Of a stretch of DNA of 64,000 bases, positions 42,162 to 50,107 are shown in pieces. The position numbers and the translations under genes are program-made. The number at the start of each line of letters is the position of its first letter. The stretch's first letter is position 1. This stretch comes from Onthovicinus sp900555545 (GTDB lineage Bacteria; Bacillota; Clostridia; Oscillospirales; Acutalibacteraceae), in assembly GCA_949296915.1 (NCBI GenBank), contig CASFPX010000008.1, positions 1 to 64,000 of the forward strand, given 5' to 3'. The notes under the pieces were generated by a model. That model did no database searches. It had not been told where the DNA came from and saw nothing but the letters and a program-made list of their open reading frames with translations.

Positions 42162-42947
42162 TTACAGCCGCTCAATATGCTCCTGCGCCTTGGGCAGCAG
42201 GAGGTCTGGCCGCCGGGTGGTGATATTGTCCGGCGCCAAGTCGAGCTGGATATCCATATCGTCCTCGTTATCCACCGTCCACACGGAGAGCAGCAGGCCG
42301 TTCTCATGGCAGAGCCGCACCAGCTGCTCGCTGTTGTTCTGATAGCTGCAGTTGATGCCGATGGCCCCGCTGTCCAGGCAGAGCTGCACGAGGCCCTCCA
42401 GATGGGAGACGGAGCGCCTGTTCAGCACGTTGAACGAGGCGTTCAGATAGCAGGGAATTTCCGGCGTAGCGGCGCGTACAGCGGCGATGTGGTCCGCATC
42501 TACCCCCGTGTAAAAGACGCGCCCCATCATGCCGGCCTGCTCCACAACCTCCTGCAGGCGCTCCAGCGGGGAAAATTCTTTTAAATCCAAGTTGACCGTG
42601 ATGCCTGGGCGGGCGGCCACCATTGCCAGCGCATCGGCGATGGTATCGCTTGCCGCACTCTTGTCCCCCTCGTCGTGACCGAGGACCGGCGTGCCGTCGG
42701 CGAGAAACCGCACATCAAATTCCACCGTCTGCGCGCCGCTGTCAAGCGCCGTCTGCAGGGAGCCCAGCGTGTTCATCTCCGTGCCCATGCAGCCCGTGTG
42801 CGCCGTCACCGTAAACCCCTCCGGCAGGGGGTGCGGTTCCGATGCCCGGCTGGGGAGGAGGAGCACAGCGACGGCAATTCCGATTGCTGCGGCACATATT
42901 ACCGCGCCGGATACGATCCCAATGCGGGCCTTTTTTGTCAGCTTCAT
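42162..42947 (-). CDS. Glycerophosphodiester phosphodiesterase-like protein, membrane-anchored
   Basis: 261 aa from ATG 42947 (GAGG 8 nt upstream). Basic N-terminus and one membrane segment (about 8-32), then a GDPD TIM barrel. Active-site pieces: TAHTGCMGTEMNTLGSLQTA (His; the usual Arg after it is Thr, Glu kept), TVEFDVRFLADGTPVLGHDEG (Glu-Asp and second His), VNLDLKEF (Glu/Lys region) and LLLSVWTVDNEDDM. The family splits glycerophosphodiesters into glycerol-3-phosphate and an alcohol. The HTG instead of HRG may alter phosphate binding. It should act outside the membrane on lipid or teichoic-acid-derived substrates. Confidence 0.82.
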   Translation of the reverse strand: MKLTKKARIGIVSGAVICAAAIGIAVAVLLLPSRASEPHPLPEGFTVTAHTGCMGTEMNTLGSLQTALDSGAQTVEFDVRFLADGTPVLGHDEGDKSAASDTIADALAMVAARPGITVNLDLKEFSPLERLQEVVEQAGMMGRVFYTGVDADHIAAVRAATPEIPCYLNASFNVLNRRSVSHLEGLVQLCLDSGAIGINCSYQNNSEQLVRLCHENGLLLSVWTVDNEDDMDIQLDLAPDNITTRRPDLLLPKAQEHIERL

Positions 42948-43020
42948 CTTCTTTTCCTCTTTTCCAAAAATGTTGGGGTGTTTGCAATGCCACAATCCCA
43001 TTATACTATATTCCAAATAA

Positions 43021-43055
43021 AAACAAAAGGCAGGGGACTCACCATCCCTTGCCTT
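43021..43055 (-). terminator. Terminator of the 37-aa peptide gene
   Basis: On the minus strand AAGGCAAGGGA pairs with TCCCCTGCCTT (one bulge) around TGGTGAG, followed by TTGTTTTT. It lies 28 nt after the peptide stop codon. Confidence 0.82.
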
Positions 43056-43082
43056 GAGTTTTAATTTCTGGGAGTTTCTAAA

Positions 43083-43196
43083 TTAGAACAGGCCAAGAAT
43101 CCCGTCAAACACGGATTTGACGATTCCGAGAGCCGGATCAGTGACACCTGAATTGGTCAGGATCCCCTCGATCATACCAAAGATAGCGCTCAACAT
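43083..43196 (-). CDS. 37-aa amphipathic peptide, PSM-beta-like (not previously named)
   Basis: ATG 43196 has AGGAGGT exactly 8 nt upstream; a nearer ATG at 43200 opens only 20 codons and is too close. The peptide starts MLSAIFGMIEGIL and ends ALGIVKSVFDGILGLF, with a short polar turn (TNSGVTDP) between. Both halves can form amphipathic helices; net charge is about -2. There is no signal peptide, cleavage motif or Cys. Size, helix-turn-helix amphipathic pattern and the C-terminal LG-IV-SV---G-LG-F spacing recall staphylococcal beta-type phenol-soluble modulins and related haemolytic/antibacterial peptides. It has its own leader hairpin and its own terminator, so it is a separate transcription unit. 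Function is inferred only. Confidence 0.7.
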   Translation of the reverse strand: MLSAIFGMIEGILTNSGVTDPALGIVKSVFDGILGLF

Positions 43197-43220
43197 GCAT
43201 GTTCACCTCCTATTTTTAAT

Positions 43221-43236
43221 GGATGCAAAAGCATCC
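43221..43236 (-). promoter_or_regulatory. Leader hairpin just before the peptide ribosome site
   Basis: GGATGC and GCATCC pair perfectly around a 4-base loop, ending about 11 nt upstream of AGGAGGT. It may stabilise the message or tune translation. The remaining 160 bases up to the ABC permease gene are AT-rich and hold no other gene. Confidence 0.5.
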
Positions 43237-43364
43237 CAGTAACCCCGTTTGATAAAAGTGATAATATTTATTTACAATTCCCGGTAAGATTATTGTATTT
43301 GATCAGTTTTTCCCCTGGATGAAAAAAATATTAAAAATATCTTAAATGTACTTGAACTGCAGAT

Positions 43365-43397
43365 AAACGGCTGCCAGAGTGCAAATGGCAGCCGTTT
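43365..43397 (-). terminator. Hairpin after ABC permease gene
   Basis: AAACGGCTGCCA pairs perfectly with TGGCAGCCGTTT around 9 nt. The T-run is weak (TTTATCTG), so termination strength is uncertain. Confidence 0.55.
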
Positions 43398-43405
43398 GTC
43401 AGGGA

Positions 43406-44230
43406 TTATTCCAGGTTTAAGCGCCGGTGCGTGAGATAGTTGGTTACCCCGAACATGGCACCGCTGAGCAGCAGGGAGATTGCATCAACCGTGATTGCAA
43501 CGCAGGTGAGCACAAGGAATGGCGGCAAATTGTTGCTGAGCAGCCGCGTCAGTTCATCGTCGAAGGCCACGACGCCGGCCCCCAGCAGAATCAAGGATAG
43601 GATCTGCAGGGCGGCGCTGATGACCAGATAGGTGACAAACGCGGCAATCACCTTATGCTTCTGGGAGAAGGTCTGCCCCACGGCAATGCAAAAGTACGCC
43701 ATCGTAAAAAAGGAGATCTCCGCAATCAGAACTGTGACGGCGAACAGTACGATCAGGCCGATGACCTTTGCGGCCGCAAGATAAAAAGTGGCGCGCTCCC
43801 ACACTTCGGCAGGCGTGATGATCTCCATAACCCCGATGGAAAAGAGCGCATACACACTCAAACCGGTTACAACCAGGCTCACTATCCCCCAGAAGACGGC
43901 CACAATCAGCTTGACCGTCTGGTGATATCCATTTTTGACCGGCAGCGTCAAGGTCAGGTATCCCTCATCGGTAAACAGGTTTTTATAATACCGCTGCACG
44001 CCGCAAAAGTGTGCGGCAAAAATATAGGCCAGGATCCCAAGGATATAAAAGAAGGCCAAAATGCCAATCAGAATATTGGTTACCGTGTACAGAATATTCC
44101 GCTCCGGCATCGCCTGATGGACTGCGACCAGGCAGACGAGCAGCAGGGTGGCGGCGGCCACCATCAAGAGGAACGGCAGTTGAATGCGTGCCGTAGCCCG
44201 GAATTCGTGTTTTAAAAGTTTGCCTAACAT
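43406..44230 (-). CDS. ABC transporter permease-like membrane protein
   Basis: 274 aa with about six membrane segments (LPFLLMVAAATLLLVCLVAV, LIGILAFFYILGILAYIFAA, VIGLIVLFAVTVLIAEISFF). It overlaps the end of the ABC ATPase gene by 7 nt, as expected for the membrane partner of a GntR/YtrA-controlled ABC module. Such modules often act in cell-envelope or peptide-antibiotic stress. With the ATPase frameshifted the transporter may be non-functional at present. Confidence 0.78.
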   Translation of the reverse strand: MLGKLLKHEFRATARIQLPFLLMVAAATLLLVCLVAVHQAMPERNILYTVTNILIGILAFFYILGILAYIFAAHFCGVQRYYKNLFTDEGYLTLTLPVKNGYHQTVKLIVAVFWGIVSLVVTGLSVYALFSIGVMEIITPAEVWERATFYLAAAKVIGLIVLFAVTVLIAEISFFTMAYFCIAVGQTFSQKHKVIAAFVTYLVISAALQILSLILLGAGVVAFDDELTRLLSNNLPPFLVLTCVAITVDAISLLLSGAMFGVTNYLTHRRLNLE

Positions 44231-44927
44231 CTGTATACCTCCCTGAACAGCGCGTCGATGCTCTTGCCGTATTGTTCGCGCAGGTTATCCGTCGTATCGT
44301 GCATCCCCACGGCCCCCATGTTGAGGAATACGGCCTCGTCCAGGACTTTTTCGATATCCCAGATCAGGTGTGTGGAGAGGAGTACGCACGCCTCCTCGTT
44401 ACACGAGCGGATGATCGTATTCAAAATATAGTCGCGCGCCGCCGGATCCACACCGCCGAGCGGTTCATCCAGCAGATAGAGTTTGGCGCGCCGCGCCATC
44501 ACCACGATCAGCTGGACCTTTTCCCGGTTGCCTTTGGAGAGCGTCCGGATCCGGGCATCCAACGGCAGGTGGAGGGAGGCGAGCATATCAATCGCACGCT
44601 GGCGGTCAAAATCCTGGTAAAAATCCTCAAACAGATCCACCAGATCCTTGACCTTCATCCAGCTTTGCAGATAGCTGCGCTCCGGCAGATAGGAGACGAT
44701 AGCCTTTGTCTTTTCACCGGGGTGTTCACCGCAGATCGTGAGATCCCCGCTGTTGGGGCTCAACAGCCCGGCTGCACCTTGATCAACGTGCTCTTGCCGC
44801 TGCCGTTTGGCCCCAGCAGTCCCACAATCCGCCCGCTTTTCAGCTCCAGATTTAAATTGTTCAGCGCCGTGAATGCGCCGTAGCGTTTGGTCAGCCCCTT
44901 GCAGGACAGGATTATTTCTTCACTCAT
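44224..44927 (-). pseudogene. ABC transporter ATP-binding protein, single-base frameshift
   Basis: ATG 44927 (AGGAGG 7 nt upstream) encodes MSEEIILSCKGLTKRYGAF and a good Walker A, LGPNGSGKSTLIK, then reads VQPGC and stops after 55 codons. One base short near 44775-44778 explains it: AAGGTGCAGCC should read AAGGTGGCAGCC, giving KVAAGLLSPNSGDLTI in the next frame, which continues to 44224 with signature TLSKGNREKV, Walker B LYLLDEPLGGVD and switch His in LLSTHLI. The repaired protein would have 234 aa. It lies between gntR (ATGA overlap) and its permease. Either a recent mutation or a sequencing error; the rest of the gene shows no decay. Confidence 0.85.
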
Positions 44928-45292
44928 GTGTCATCCTCCTCTTGTGCTTGGATCAACTTACATACTTCTTCCCGCCCGATTCCGAGCTCGCGCATCTTCC
45001 GCAGAAAATCCCGGATGAGCGCTTGTGCTGCCTCCCGGCGCAGGCGCTCGATCTTCTGCCGGTCGTCGGTCAGGAACCGGCCGCTCGTGCGCTGGGTATA
45101 GATCAGGCCGCTGTTCTCCATCTGGGCGAGGGCGCGCTGCATCGTGTTGGGGTTGACCCCTGCATCTGCCGCCAGTTCCCGCACCGGCGGAAGTTTGCCG
45201 CCCGGAACATAGGTGCCGTTGATGATGCGCTTTTGCAGTTCATCTACCAGCTGAAGATAGATGGGCAGGTTTTCATCTAAATCCCATGGCAT
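44924..45292 (-). CDS. GntR-family (YtrA subgroup) transcriptional regulator
   Basis: 122 aa. Winged helix LPIYLQLVDELQKRIINGTY, then LPPVRELAADAGVNPNTMQRAL; short helical tail without effector domain. First gene of gntR-ATPase-permease, overlapping the ATPase start by ATGA. It probably represses its own operon through the dyad at 45321-45342, which is nearly the same as the site at the other GntR gene at 29.1 kb. Confidence 0.9.
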   Translation of the reverse strand: MPWDLDENLPIYLQLVDELQKRIINGTYVPGGKLPPVRELAADAGVNPNTMQRALAQMENSGLIYTQRTSGRFLTDDRQKIERLRREAAQALIRDFLRKMRELGIGREEVCKLIQAQEEDDT

Positions 45293-45320
45293 TTGATCGC
45301 TTCCTTGTGTTAATGTCTTA

Positions 45321-45362
45321 TTGTACTAAATGAATAATACAATAAAACAAAGCGGTTGTCAA
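45321..45362 (-). promoter_or_regulatory. Promoter and GntR/YtrA operator of the ABC module
   Basis: On the minus strand TTGACA (45362-45357), a 17-nt spacer and TATTAT (45339-45334). The dyad TTGTACTA-N6-TAATACAA (45321-45342) covers the -10 box and matches the dyad at 29089-29111 apart from one base and one spacer base. Confidence 0.75.
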
Positions 45363-45408
45363 CCCCTGTTTTAAAATATTTTTAGAGCGGGAAAAATTTA
45401 CCGGGGGC

Positions 45409-45437
45409 AAAAAAATTCCCGGGCTCACCGGCCCGGG
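45409..45437 (-). terminator. Terminator of the second ABC module
   Basis: On the minus strand GCCCGGG and CCCGGGC-type arms pair around CCGGTGA and are followed by AATTTTTTT. It lies 16 nt after the membrane-protein stop. Confidence 0.8.
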
Positions 45438-45452
45438 CACAAGATGTTGCAT

Positions 45453-46178
45453 TTAAAATTGAAGCCGCCGTACCATTTGCCGGACGGTCAACACCAGATA
45501 GAGAGTGGCGCCGGCCAGTAGGAGCAGTATGTTTGCAAGGAATAATGCCGTCCCGGATAGTCCGGCAATTTGGAACAGTGTAGAAAAGATCAAAATTAAA
45601 ATGTACGAAGCGATAAGGATCCCAGTGCATAGGCAGAGGAAGGAGAACTTGCGAATGGTTCGGAACTTTGCCTGGCGAAGTACGGATGCATAGTAAAAAA
45701 TAGAGAGCAAAAAGACAAATCCAGGCAAAAGCAGGATGGGGGATACCCCTGCAAAAAGATCAAGCGCCACCAAATCGAAAGTTGCAGATAATAACAGGCA
45801 GAGCGTAACCACAGACAGCGAAATCCCCAGCCAGAAGATGGAGACGCACGCTTTGGCAGCGAGCTGGATGGATGCCCCGGCGGGCAACGCGCGGGTAGGG
45901 GAGAGATTATTTGCAAAAAGATCCCGCTGGAACCGGCGGGCGCAGAGAATCAAAATAGTGAGGGGGTAGACGGAACTCATCAGACTGAACAGGGCGTTAA
46001 AACCGTTTAGCCGGATGGCTTTATCCGTAGTCAGTAGCAGGAAATCTAAGGGGTTTTCATACGTAATCCCGTGTGTGGGTGCGAGGCATAACAGCCCGGC
46101 CGCGAGGTAGACAACTGCCATCAGACACTGAGCGGGCGCCGTCATACGCAGTTCCCATTTGATTAGCTTTATTCCCAT
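45453..46178 (-). CDS. ABC-2-like membrane protein
   Basis: 241 aa with about six membrane segments (CLMAVVYLAAGLLCLAPTHG, VVTLCLLLSATFDLVALDLF, ILIASYILILIFSTLFQIAG). It overlaps the upstream ABC ATPase by 10 nt and ends in a terminator. It is the probable membrane partner of that ATPase. No substrate can be inferred. Confidence 0.72.
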   Translation of the reverse strand: MGIKLIKWELRMTAPAQCLMAVVYLAAGLLCLAPTHGITYENPLDFLLLTTDKAIRLNGFNALFSLMSSVYPLTILILCARRFQRDLFANNLSPTRALPAGASIQLAAKACVSIFWLGISLSVVTLCLLLSATFDLVALDLFAGVSPILLLPGFVFLLSIFYYASVLRQAKFRTIRKFSFLCLCTGILIASYILILIFSTLFQIAGLSGTALFLANILLLLAGATLYLVLTVRQMVRRLQF

Positions 46179-46873
46179 TCAAATCCCTCCATGTACAGGG
46201 CGTTCAGGCTCTTTCCCTGTTCTGCGCGGAGCGATGCGGCGTCGCCAGATAAACTCAGGCTGCCTTTGCGCAGGAACAGGGCGTCATCCACCAGGTCTTC
46301 CAGAGCCTGTACCTGGGAGGTGGCGATTAGAGCGCTTGAACCCGCCGGCCGCCCGGCCAGCGCCTCGCGCAAAAGTTTTGCCCGGGCTTCCGGCTCCATT
46401 GCGGAGAGTGGCTCGTCGAGCAGATAGAGGGGGACGGTCCGAGCCAGGCACAGGCAGAGCCCTAACTGCTGGATTTGCGCAGGCGCAAGCTCCTTGAGAC
46501 TCCCCTGGCCGGGGAAATCAAAAAGAGTCAGAAGCGCATGAAACCGGACGGGGTTCCAGTCCGGGAAAAGGTCGCGATATTGCCGGACGAGGGTGGAGAT
46601 CCGTCCGTGCTTAAAGCCCTCCGGATGTTCCGGTAAATAGGAGGTATACGCACGGATCGACCGCCCGGCCGTATGGCCACATACGTCAATCTCCCCGCTG
46701 GTGGCGGGCAAACGCCCCGCCGCGATCTGCAATAGCGAGCTTTTGCCACTGCCGTACGGCCCGAACAACCCGGCGATCCGCCCGGGGCGGAGTGAAAAGG
46801 ACACTTGCTCAAGCACGTTCGTTTTTGAAGGCCGAAAGGATACGCCCCTGCACAGGAGAATAGAATCCGTCAT
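46169..46873 (-). CDS. ABC transporter ATP-binding protein with degenerate signature and H-loop
   Basis: 234 aa, ATG 46873 with AAGGTG upstream. Walker A is good (LFGPYGSGKSSLLQI), as is Walker B (LYLLDEPLSAMEPEA). The ABC signature, normally LSxGxxQ, reads LAPAQIQQ, and the switch His is Ser (ALIATSQVQAL instead of STHQV). ATP binding is likely but hydrolysis should be weak. It lies 1.2 kb from the frameshifted but otherwise canonical ATPase and may be a regulatory or non-canonical half-transporter. It starts the two-gene unit with the ABC-2-like protein. Confidence 0.82.
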   Translation of the reverse strand: MTDSILLCRGVSFRPSKTNVLEQVSFSLRPGRIAGLFGPYGSGKSSLLQIAAGRLPATSGEIDVCGHTAGRSIRAYTSYLPEHPEGFKHGRISTLVRQYRDLFPDWNPVRFHALLTLFDFPGQGSLKELAPAQIQQLGLCLCLARTVPLYLLDEPLSAMEPEARAKLLREALAGRPAGSSALIATSQVQALEDLVDDALFLRKGSLSLSGDAASLRAEQGKSLNALYMEGFEWE

Positions 46874-47019
46874 AAATACACCTTCCCCTGGGATCCCTGA
46901 TAACAGACGGTATTGTCTTATGATTATTGTACGCCTTTTGGGAGGAAAAGGAAAGCGTTTTTAAAATTTTTGGGGGGAGGTTTGCTTAACCAGAATTTAA
47001 CAATAAAAATATTTTGCTA

Positions 47020-47048
47020 TTGTATTTTTTGGTTAATTATGCTATATT
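47020..47048 (+). promoter_or_regulatory. Promoter of the GPH transporter operon
   Basis: TTGTAT (47020-47025), 17 nt ending TGC and TATATT (47043-47048): an extended -10 promoter, 57 nt before the start codon. Confidence 0.6.
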
Positions 47049-47105
47049 ATTTGTTGATATCCCACGGGGATGGAATGAAATTGGGAAAAGGGGTTGGTTT
47101 GTCAA

Positions 47106-48611
47106 ATGGCCGAAAAAGCACAGGTACGGCCGGAGAGCCGCCAAAAAAGGTACGTCGGCGTCAAGGAAATGCTGGTCTATGGCATTGCCAACGGCGGGCA
47201 GACGATGAGTTACACCTTTCTCTCGTCTTACCTGACATACTTTTTTGTCAACGTATTTAATATTGAACCTGGAGCAGTGGCGACGATGATCTTTGTTCTG
47301 GGGATCTGGGACACGATCAATGACCCGATCATGGGTTCCGTCATCGACCGAACACGCAGCCGGTACGGCAAGCTGAGGCCCTATCTGTTCCTGGTGCCAA
47401 TCCCGCTGGCCATTGCCACGGTGATGCTCTTCTCCGGCCCGATGTTCTTTGCGGGAGAACCGTCTGATTCAATCAAGAAGATTGTGTACATGTACCTCTC
47501 CTACGTGATCTGGGAGATGCTCTATACCATTGGCGATGTGCCCTTCTGGGGTCTGTCGGCCTCTATCTCGCCCAATCCGCTCGACCGCTCCAAGACAATC
47601 GGGTCCGCGCGGTTTATCTCCTCCATTATCGGCGGGATTCCGGGGCTGGTAATTGCGCCGGTGATCGACTGGGTCAAATCGGGCAATTCGTCCTTCACGC
47701 TGCCGCAGGCGTTCGCCGTGTTGGGGTTGGTCGTATCCGTTTTGGGTATGGGGCTCTTCTCGCTGAGCGGGATCTGCTGTAAAGAACGTATTTTACAGCC
47801 GATAGATCACCCGCAGCTGCTCGACGGCTTCAAAAGCCTGATCCACAACAAGCCGCTGCTGATCATCGTACTGGCCAATGTGTTTGGCTGTTTGGGCGGC
47901 ATCTGGAATACCTTCCAGAACTATCTGTATATCGACGTCCTCGGCTCCGCATCTCTGGGGATTATCCTGGGCGTCCCGGGGGCGATCACCGGATTTTTGA
48001 GTTATGCGGTCGTCCCCATTCTGAAAAAGCGGATGGATAATAAGCAGGTTCTGATCTTTTCCACCGTGTTCCGCGCGGTGCTGAATGCGGCGTGCTTCTT
48101 TATCGGCCTCGGTTTCCTGCACAATACGGTGGTGCTCAGCATCATCATCGTCGTCCGCGGGACGATCTACGCGCTCTTTAACGCGGTGGATATGATCATT
48201 CCCACGGAGATGATCGGCGACACGGTCGACTATATGGAGTGGAAGACCGGCAAGCGCAACGAGGGTATGAGTTTCTCCGTGCTGACCTTTACCGGCAAGT
48301 TCACGGGTTCCATGTCCAAGTCCTTTGGCACGGCGGCCCTGGCGCTCATTGGCTACCAGACGGCCGTCAACGGCCAGGTGGTCGTCCAGTCCATGGGCAC
48401 ACAGCGCGGGATCTGGGCGTTTTTCACGATCCTGACGGGTATTTTCAGCCTGATTGGCCTACTGCCCTATATCTTCTATAAACTCGACGGAAAGACGATG
48501 AAAAAGATCCGTGACGATCTCGCCGAACGCCGCGAAGAGCTGGCGGAAGAGGTCACGGAGATGGCGGCAGGCCAGAATGACGGACAGGAGGCGGAGCAGA
48601 ATGGCAAATAA
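47106..48611 (+). CDS. GPH-family sugar:cation symporter
   Basis: 501 aa from ATG 47106; the in-frame TTG 47094 touches the AAAGGGG site. About 12 membrane segments. Family signatures include YGIANGGQTMSYTFLSSYLT, WDTINDPIMGSVIDRTRSRYGKLRPYL (the conserved Asp/Arg loop) and EMIGDTVDYMEWKTGKRNEG. The last 30 residues form a charged helix (DDLAERREELAEEVTEMA). It imports a glycoside or oligosaccharide with Na+ or H+. Unlike the 765-aa paralogue at 21.1 kb it has the normal length. It overlaps the next gene by 11 nt. Confidence 0.9.
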   Translation: MAEKAQVRPESRQKRYVGVKEMLVYGIANGGQTMSYTFLSSYLTYFFVNVFNIEPGAVATMIFVLGIWDTINDPIMGSVIDRTRSRYGKLRPYLFLVPIPLAIATVMLFSGPMFFAGEPSDSIKKIVYMYLSYVIWEMLYTIGDVPFWGLSASISPNPLDRSKTIGSARFISSIIGGIPGLVIAPVIDWVKSGNSSFTLPQAFAVLGLVVSVLGMGLFSLSGICCKERILQPIDHPQLLDGFKSLIHNKPLLIIVLANVFGCLGGIWNTFQNYLYIDVLGSASLGIILGVPGAITGFLSYAVVPILKKRMDNKQVLIFSTVFRAVLNAACFFIGLGFLHNTVVLSIIIVVRGTIYALFNAVDMIIPTEMIGDTVDYMEWKTGKRNEGMSFSVLTFTGKFTGSMSKSFGTAALALIGYQTAVNGQVVVQSMGTQRGIWAFFTILTGIFSLIGLLPYIFYKLDGKTMKKIRDDLAERREELAEEVTEMAAGQNDGQEAEQNGK

Positions 48612-49320
48612 ATGTCCCAAGTGCGGCGGCAAGCTGAATCCGCTCTACTTAAAACAGAATTGCCCGCACTGCGGGGTCAATCTGGTGTACTATAACGCGG
48701 AGGAACGCCTCGAACAGGATGCGTTGAAAGCGGAGGCGGAGTGGGAGGCGCTCAGCCGCTGGCTCGTCCGGCTCAAGGGGGCTACCATTCAGGGGCCGCT
48801 GCCCATCATCCGGCTGATCTGGGCCTTTGTCCCGCTGGTGTTGCTGGCCCTGCTGCCGCTGTTCCAGACACAGCTCACGTTCCCATTTGTGGATGAGGGC
48901 GTAAAGTCTATCAACGGCATCACCGCTGTAATGAGTATTTTTAGTACAAACTTTACGGCGCTCGGAGCACTGGGTGAAGTGGCAGCGCTGTCCTCGATCC
49001 CGATGCAGACCTACCTCTATATCGGCTGCCTGCTGCTGGCTGCGGTGTTTGCGGCACTGCTGATCCTGTCGGTGGCGTTCTCCTACACCAAACATGGGGA
49101 GCTGCGGAACATTCTCTTTGCACTGGGAGCGCTGGCGGCAACGGTGGCGGCGGCGCTACTCTATGTCAATGTTTATACCAGTTCCGGGCTGATCGGCCTG
49201 AATATCGCCTCGTGCCAGATCGGTATTGGCGTCTGGCTCACGGTGGCGGCCCTTGCCGTCTATGTGGCGCTTAATATCATCATGATGGCACACCGGCGGA
49301 AAAAGGCTGCTGAAGAATAA
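48601..49320 (+). CDS. Zinc-ribbon membrane protein of unknown function
   Basis: 239 aa from ATG 48601 (AGGAGG 9 nt upstream). The first 25 residues are a zinc ribbon (NKCPKCGGKLNPLYLKQNCP, then HCGVNLVYYN, four Cys), followed by a charged helix and four membrane segments from about residue 70. It overlaps the GPH transporter gene by 11 nt, so it may assist or sense that transporter. No named family was recognised. Confidence 0.68.
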   Translation: MANKCPKCGGKLNPLYLKQNCPHCGVNLVYYNAEERLEQDALKAEAEWEALSRWLVRLKGATIQGPLPIIRLIWAFVPLVLLALLPLFQTQLTFPFVDEGVKSINGITAVMSIFSTNFTALGALGEVAALSSIPMQTYLYIGCLLLAAVFAALLILSVAFSYTKHGELRNILFALGALAATVAAALLYVNVYTSSGLIGLNIASCQIGIGVWLTVAALAVYVALNIIMMAHRRKKAAEE

Positions 49321-49337
49321 ACCTGATATCATGCAAT

Positions 49338-49370
49338 AAGCGCCCCGGTTAGTCAGCCGGGGCGCTTTGG
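49338..49370. terminator. Terminator shared by convergent genes
   Basis: AAGCGCCCCGG pairs perfectly with CCGGGGCGCTT around TTAGTCAG. It sits between the zinc-ribbon gene and the HAD-IB gene. Confidence 0.72.
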
Positions 49371-49371
49371 A

Positions 49372-49944
49372 CTATTTGATTTGTTTGATCCGGTCCCCCT
49401 GCACCAGGAAGACATGCTCGGAGATATCCATCATCGCGCGGTCATTCATGGAGTCTGTATAAAAATTGGCAATCTCTGTACCCGGGTAGAGCTCACGCAG
49501 GGCGGTCACCTTGTTCTCCATAAAGCACAGGCGGCGGAATTTACCGGTCTGCGGATCAATGCTGGATCCGATATAGCGCTGGATGCCCATCCGCTTCATG
49601 ATCTCGTCCAGAATAAAATCAGTCGTCCCGGAGATGATGATGTCGTCCTCGCGGCGCACAGTCCCATACCAGGGCTTGATCTTTTTCTCGTTCCGGTCCC
49701 AAAAGTCGCAGACGCGCGCAGTCAGATCGCCCAGATGGACGTAGTATCCCTCCAAAAAAGCGGCGTAGGCGCCGATTGCCTGTTCCACAGTAAACAGGTG
49801 GAGGGCATCACGGATCCCAATCACAGCCAGGCGCGGCAGGTGCGGCCAGATCTTCGGATCCCGGCGCATATAGTAGAGAATAAAGTCTACCAGCGATTCC
49901 CCCCGATAGATCGTGTTGTCAAAATCATATACGTTAACCCTCAT
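49372..49944 (-). CDS. HAD-IB family phosphatase
   Basis: 190 aa from ATG 49944 (AAGGGGGC upstream); an upstream in-frame extension lacks support. Motif I VYDFDNTIYRGES, cap helices, motif II in DIIISGTTDFIL, Lys in CFMENKVTALREL and motif IV FYTDSMNDRAMMDIS. The family (phosphoserine phosphatase-like) includes phosphatases of phospholipids and amino-acid precursors. The position of FLVQGDRIKQIK at the end is typical. It is monocistronic, cytosolic, with unknown substrate. Confidence 0.87.
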   Translation of the reverse strand: MRVNVYDFDNTIYRGESLVDFILYYMRRDPKIWPHLPRLAVIGIRDALHLFTVEQAIGAYAAFLEGYYVHLGDLTARVCDFWDRNEKKIKPWYGTVRREDDIIISGTTDFILDEIMKRMGIQRYIGSSIDPQTGKFRRLCFMENKVTALRELYPGTEIANFYTDSMNDRAMMDISEHVFLVQGDRIKQIK

Positions 49945-50060
49945 GCTTTGCCCCCTTCCGGATCCTTTTAAATTGTAATGCGGCGAATGCAAAAAATCAA
50001 TGCACATCGCTTCCTTTGGCTGTGAGATTTTTCCTTTTTCGGATCGAAGGCAATCCAACG

Positions 50061-50107
50061 AATATAAAACAGGGTCTCTCCTTTCAGGGTTTGGAAGGAG
50101 GGACCCT
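50061..50107 (-). terminator. Terminator of XRE gene
   Basis: On the minus strand AGGGTCCCTCCTT pairs with AAGGAGAGACCCT around CCAAACCCTG, followed by GTTTTATATT. It starts directly after the stop codon. Confidence 0.8.

Noticed and set aside
41800..42342. 180-codon plus-strand frame running into GDPD
   Set aside because: Overlaps the GDPD coding region and two terminator hairpins; Ser/Arg-rich shadow composition.
49945..50058. N-terminal extension of the HAD-IB protein
   Set aside because: HAD motif I begins directly after ATG 49944, which has a good ribosome site; the extension is low-complexity and overlaps the XRE terminator region.
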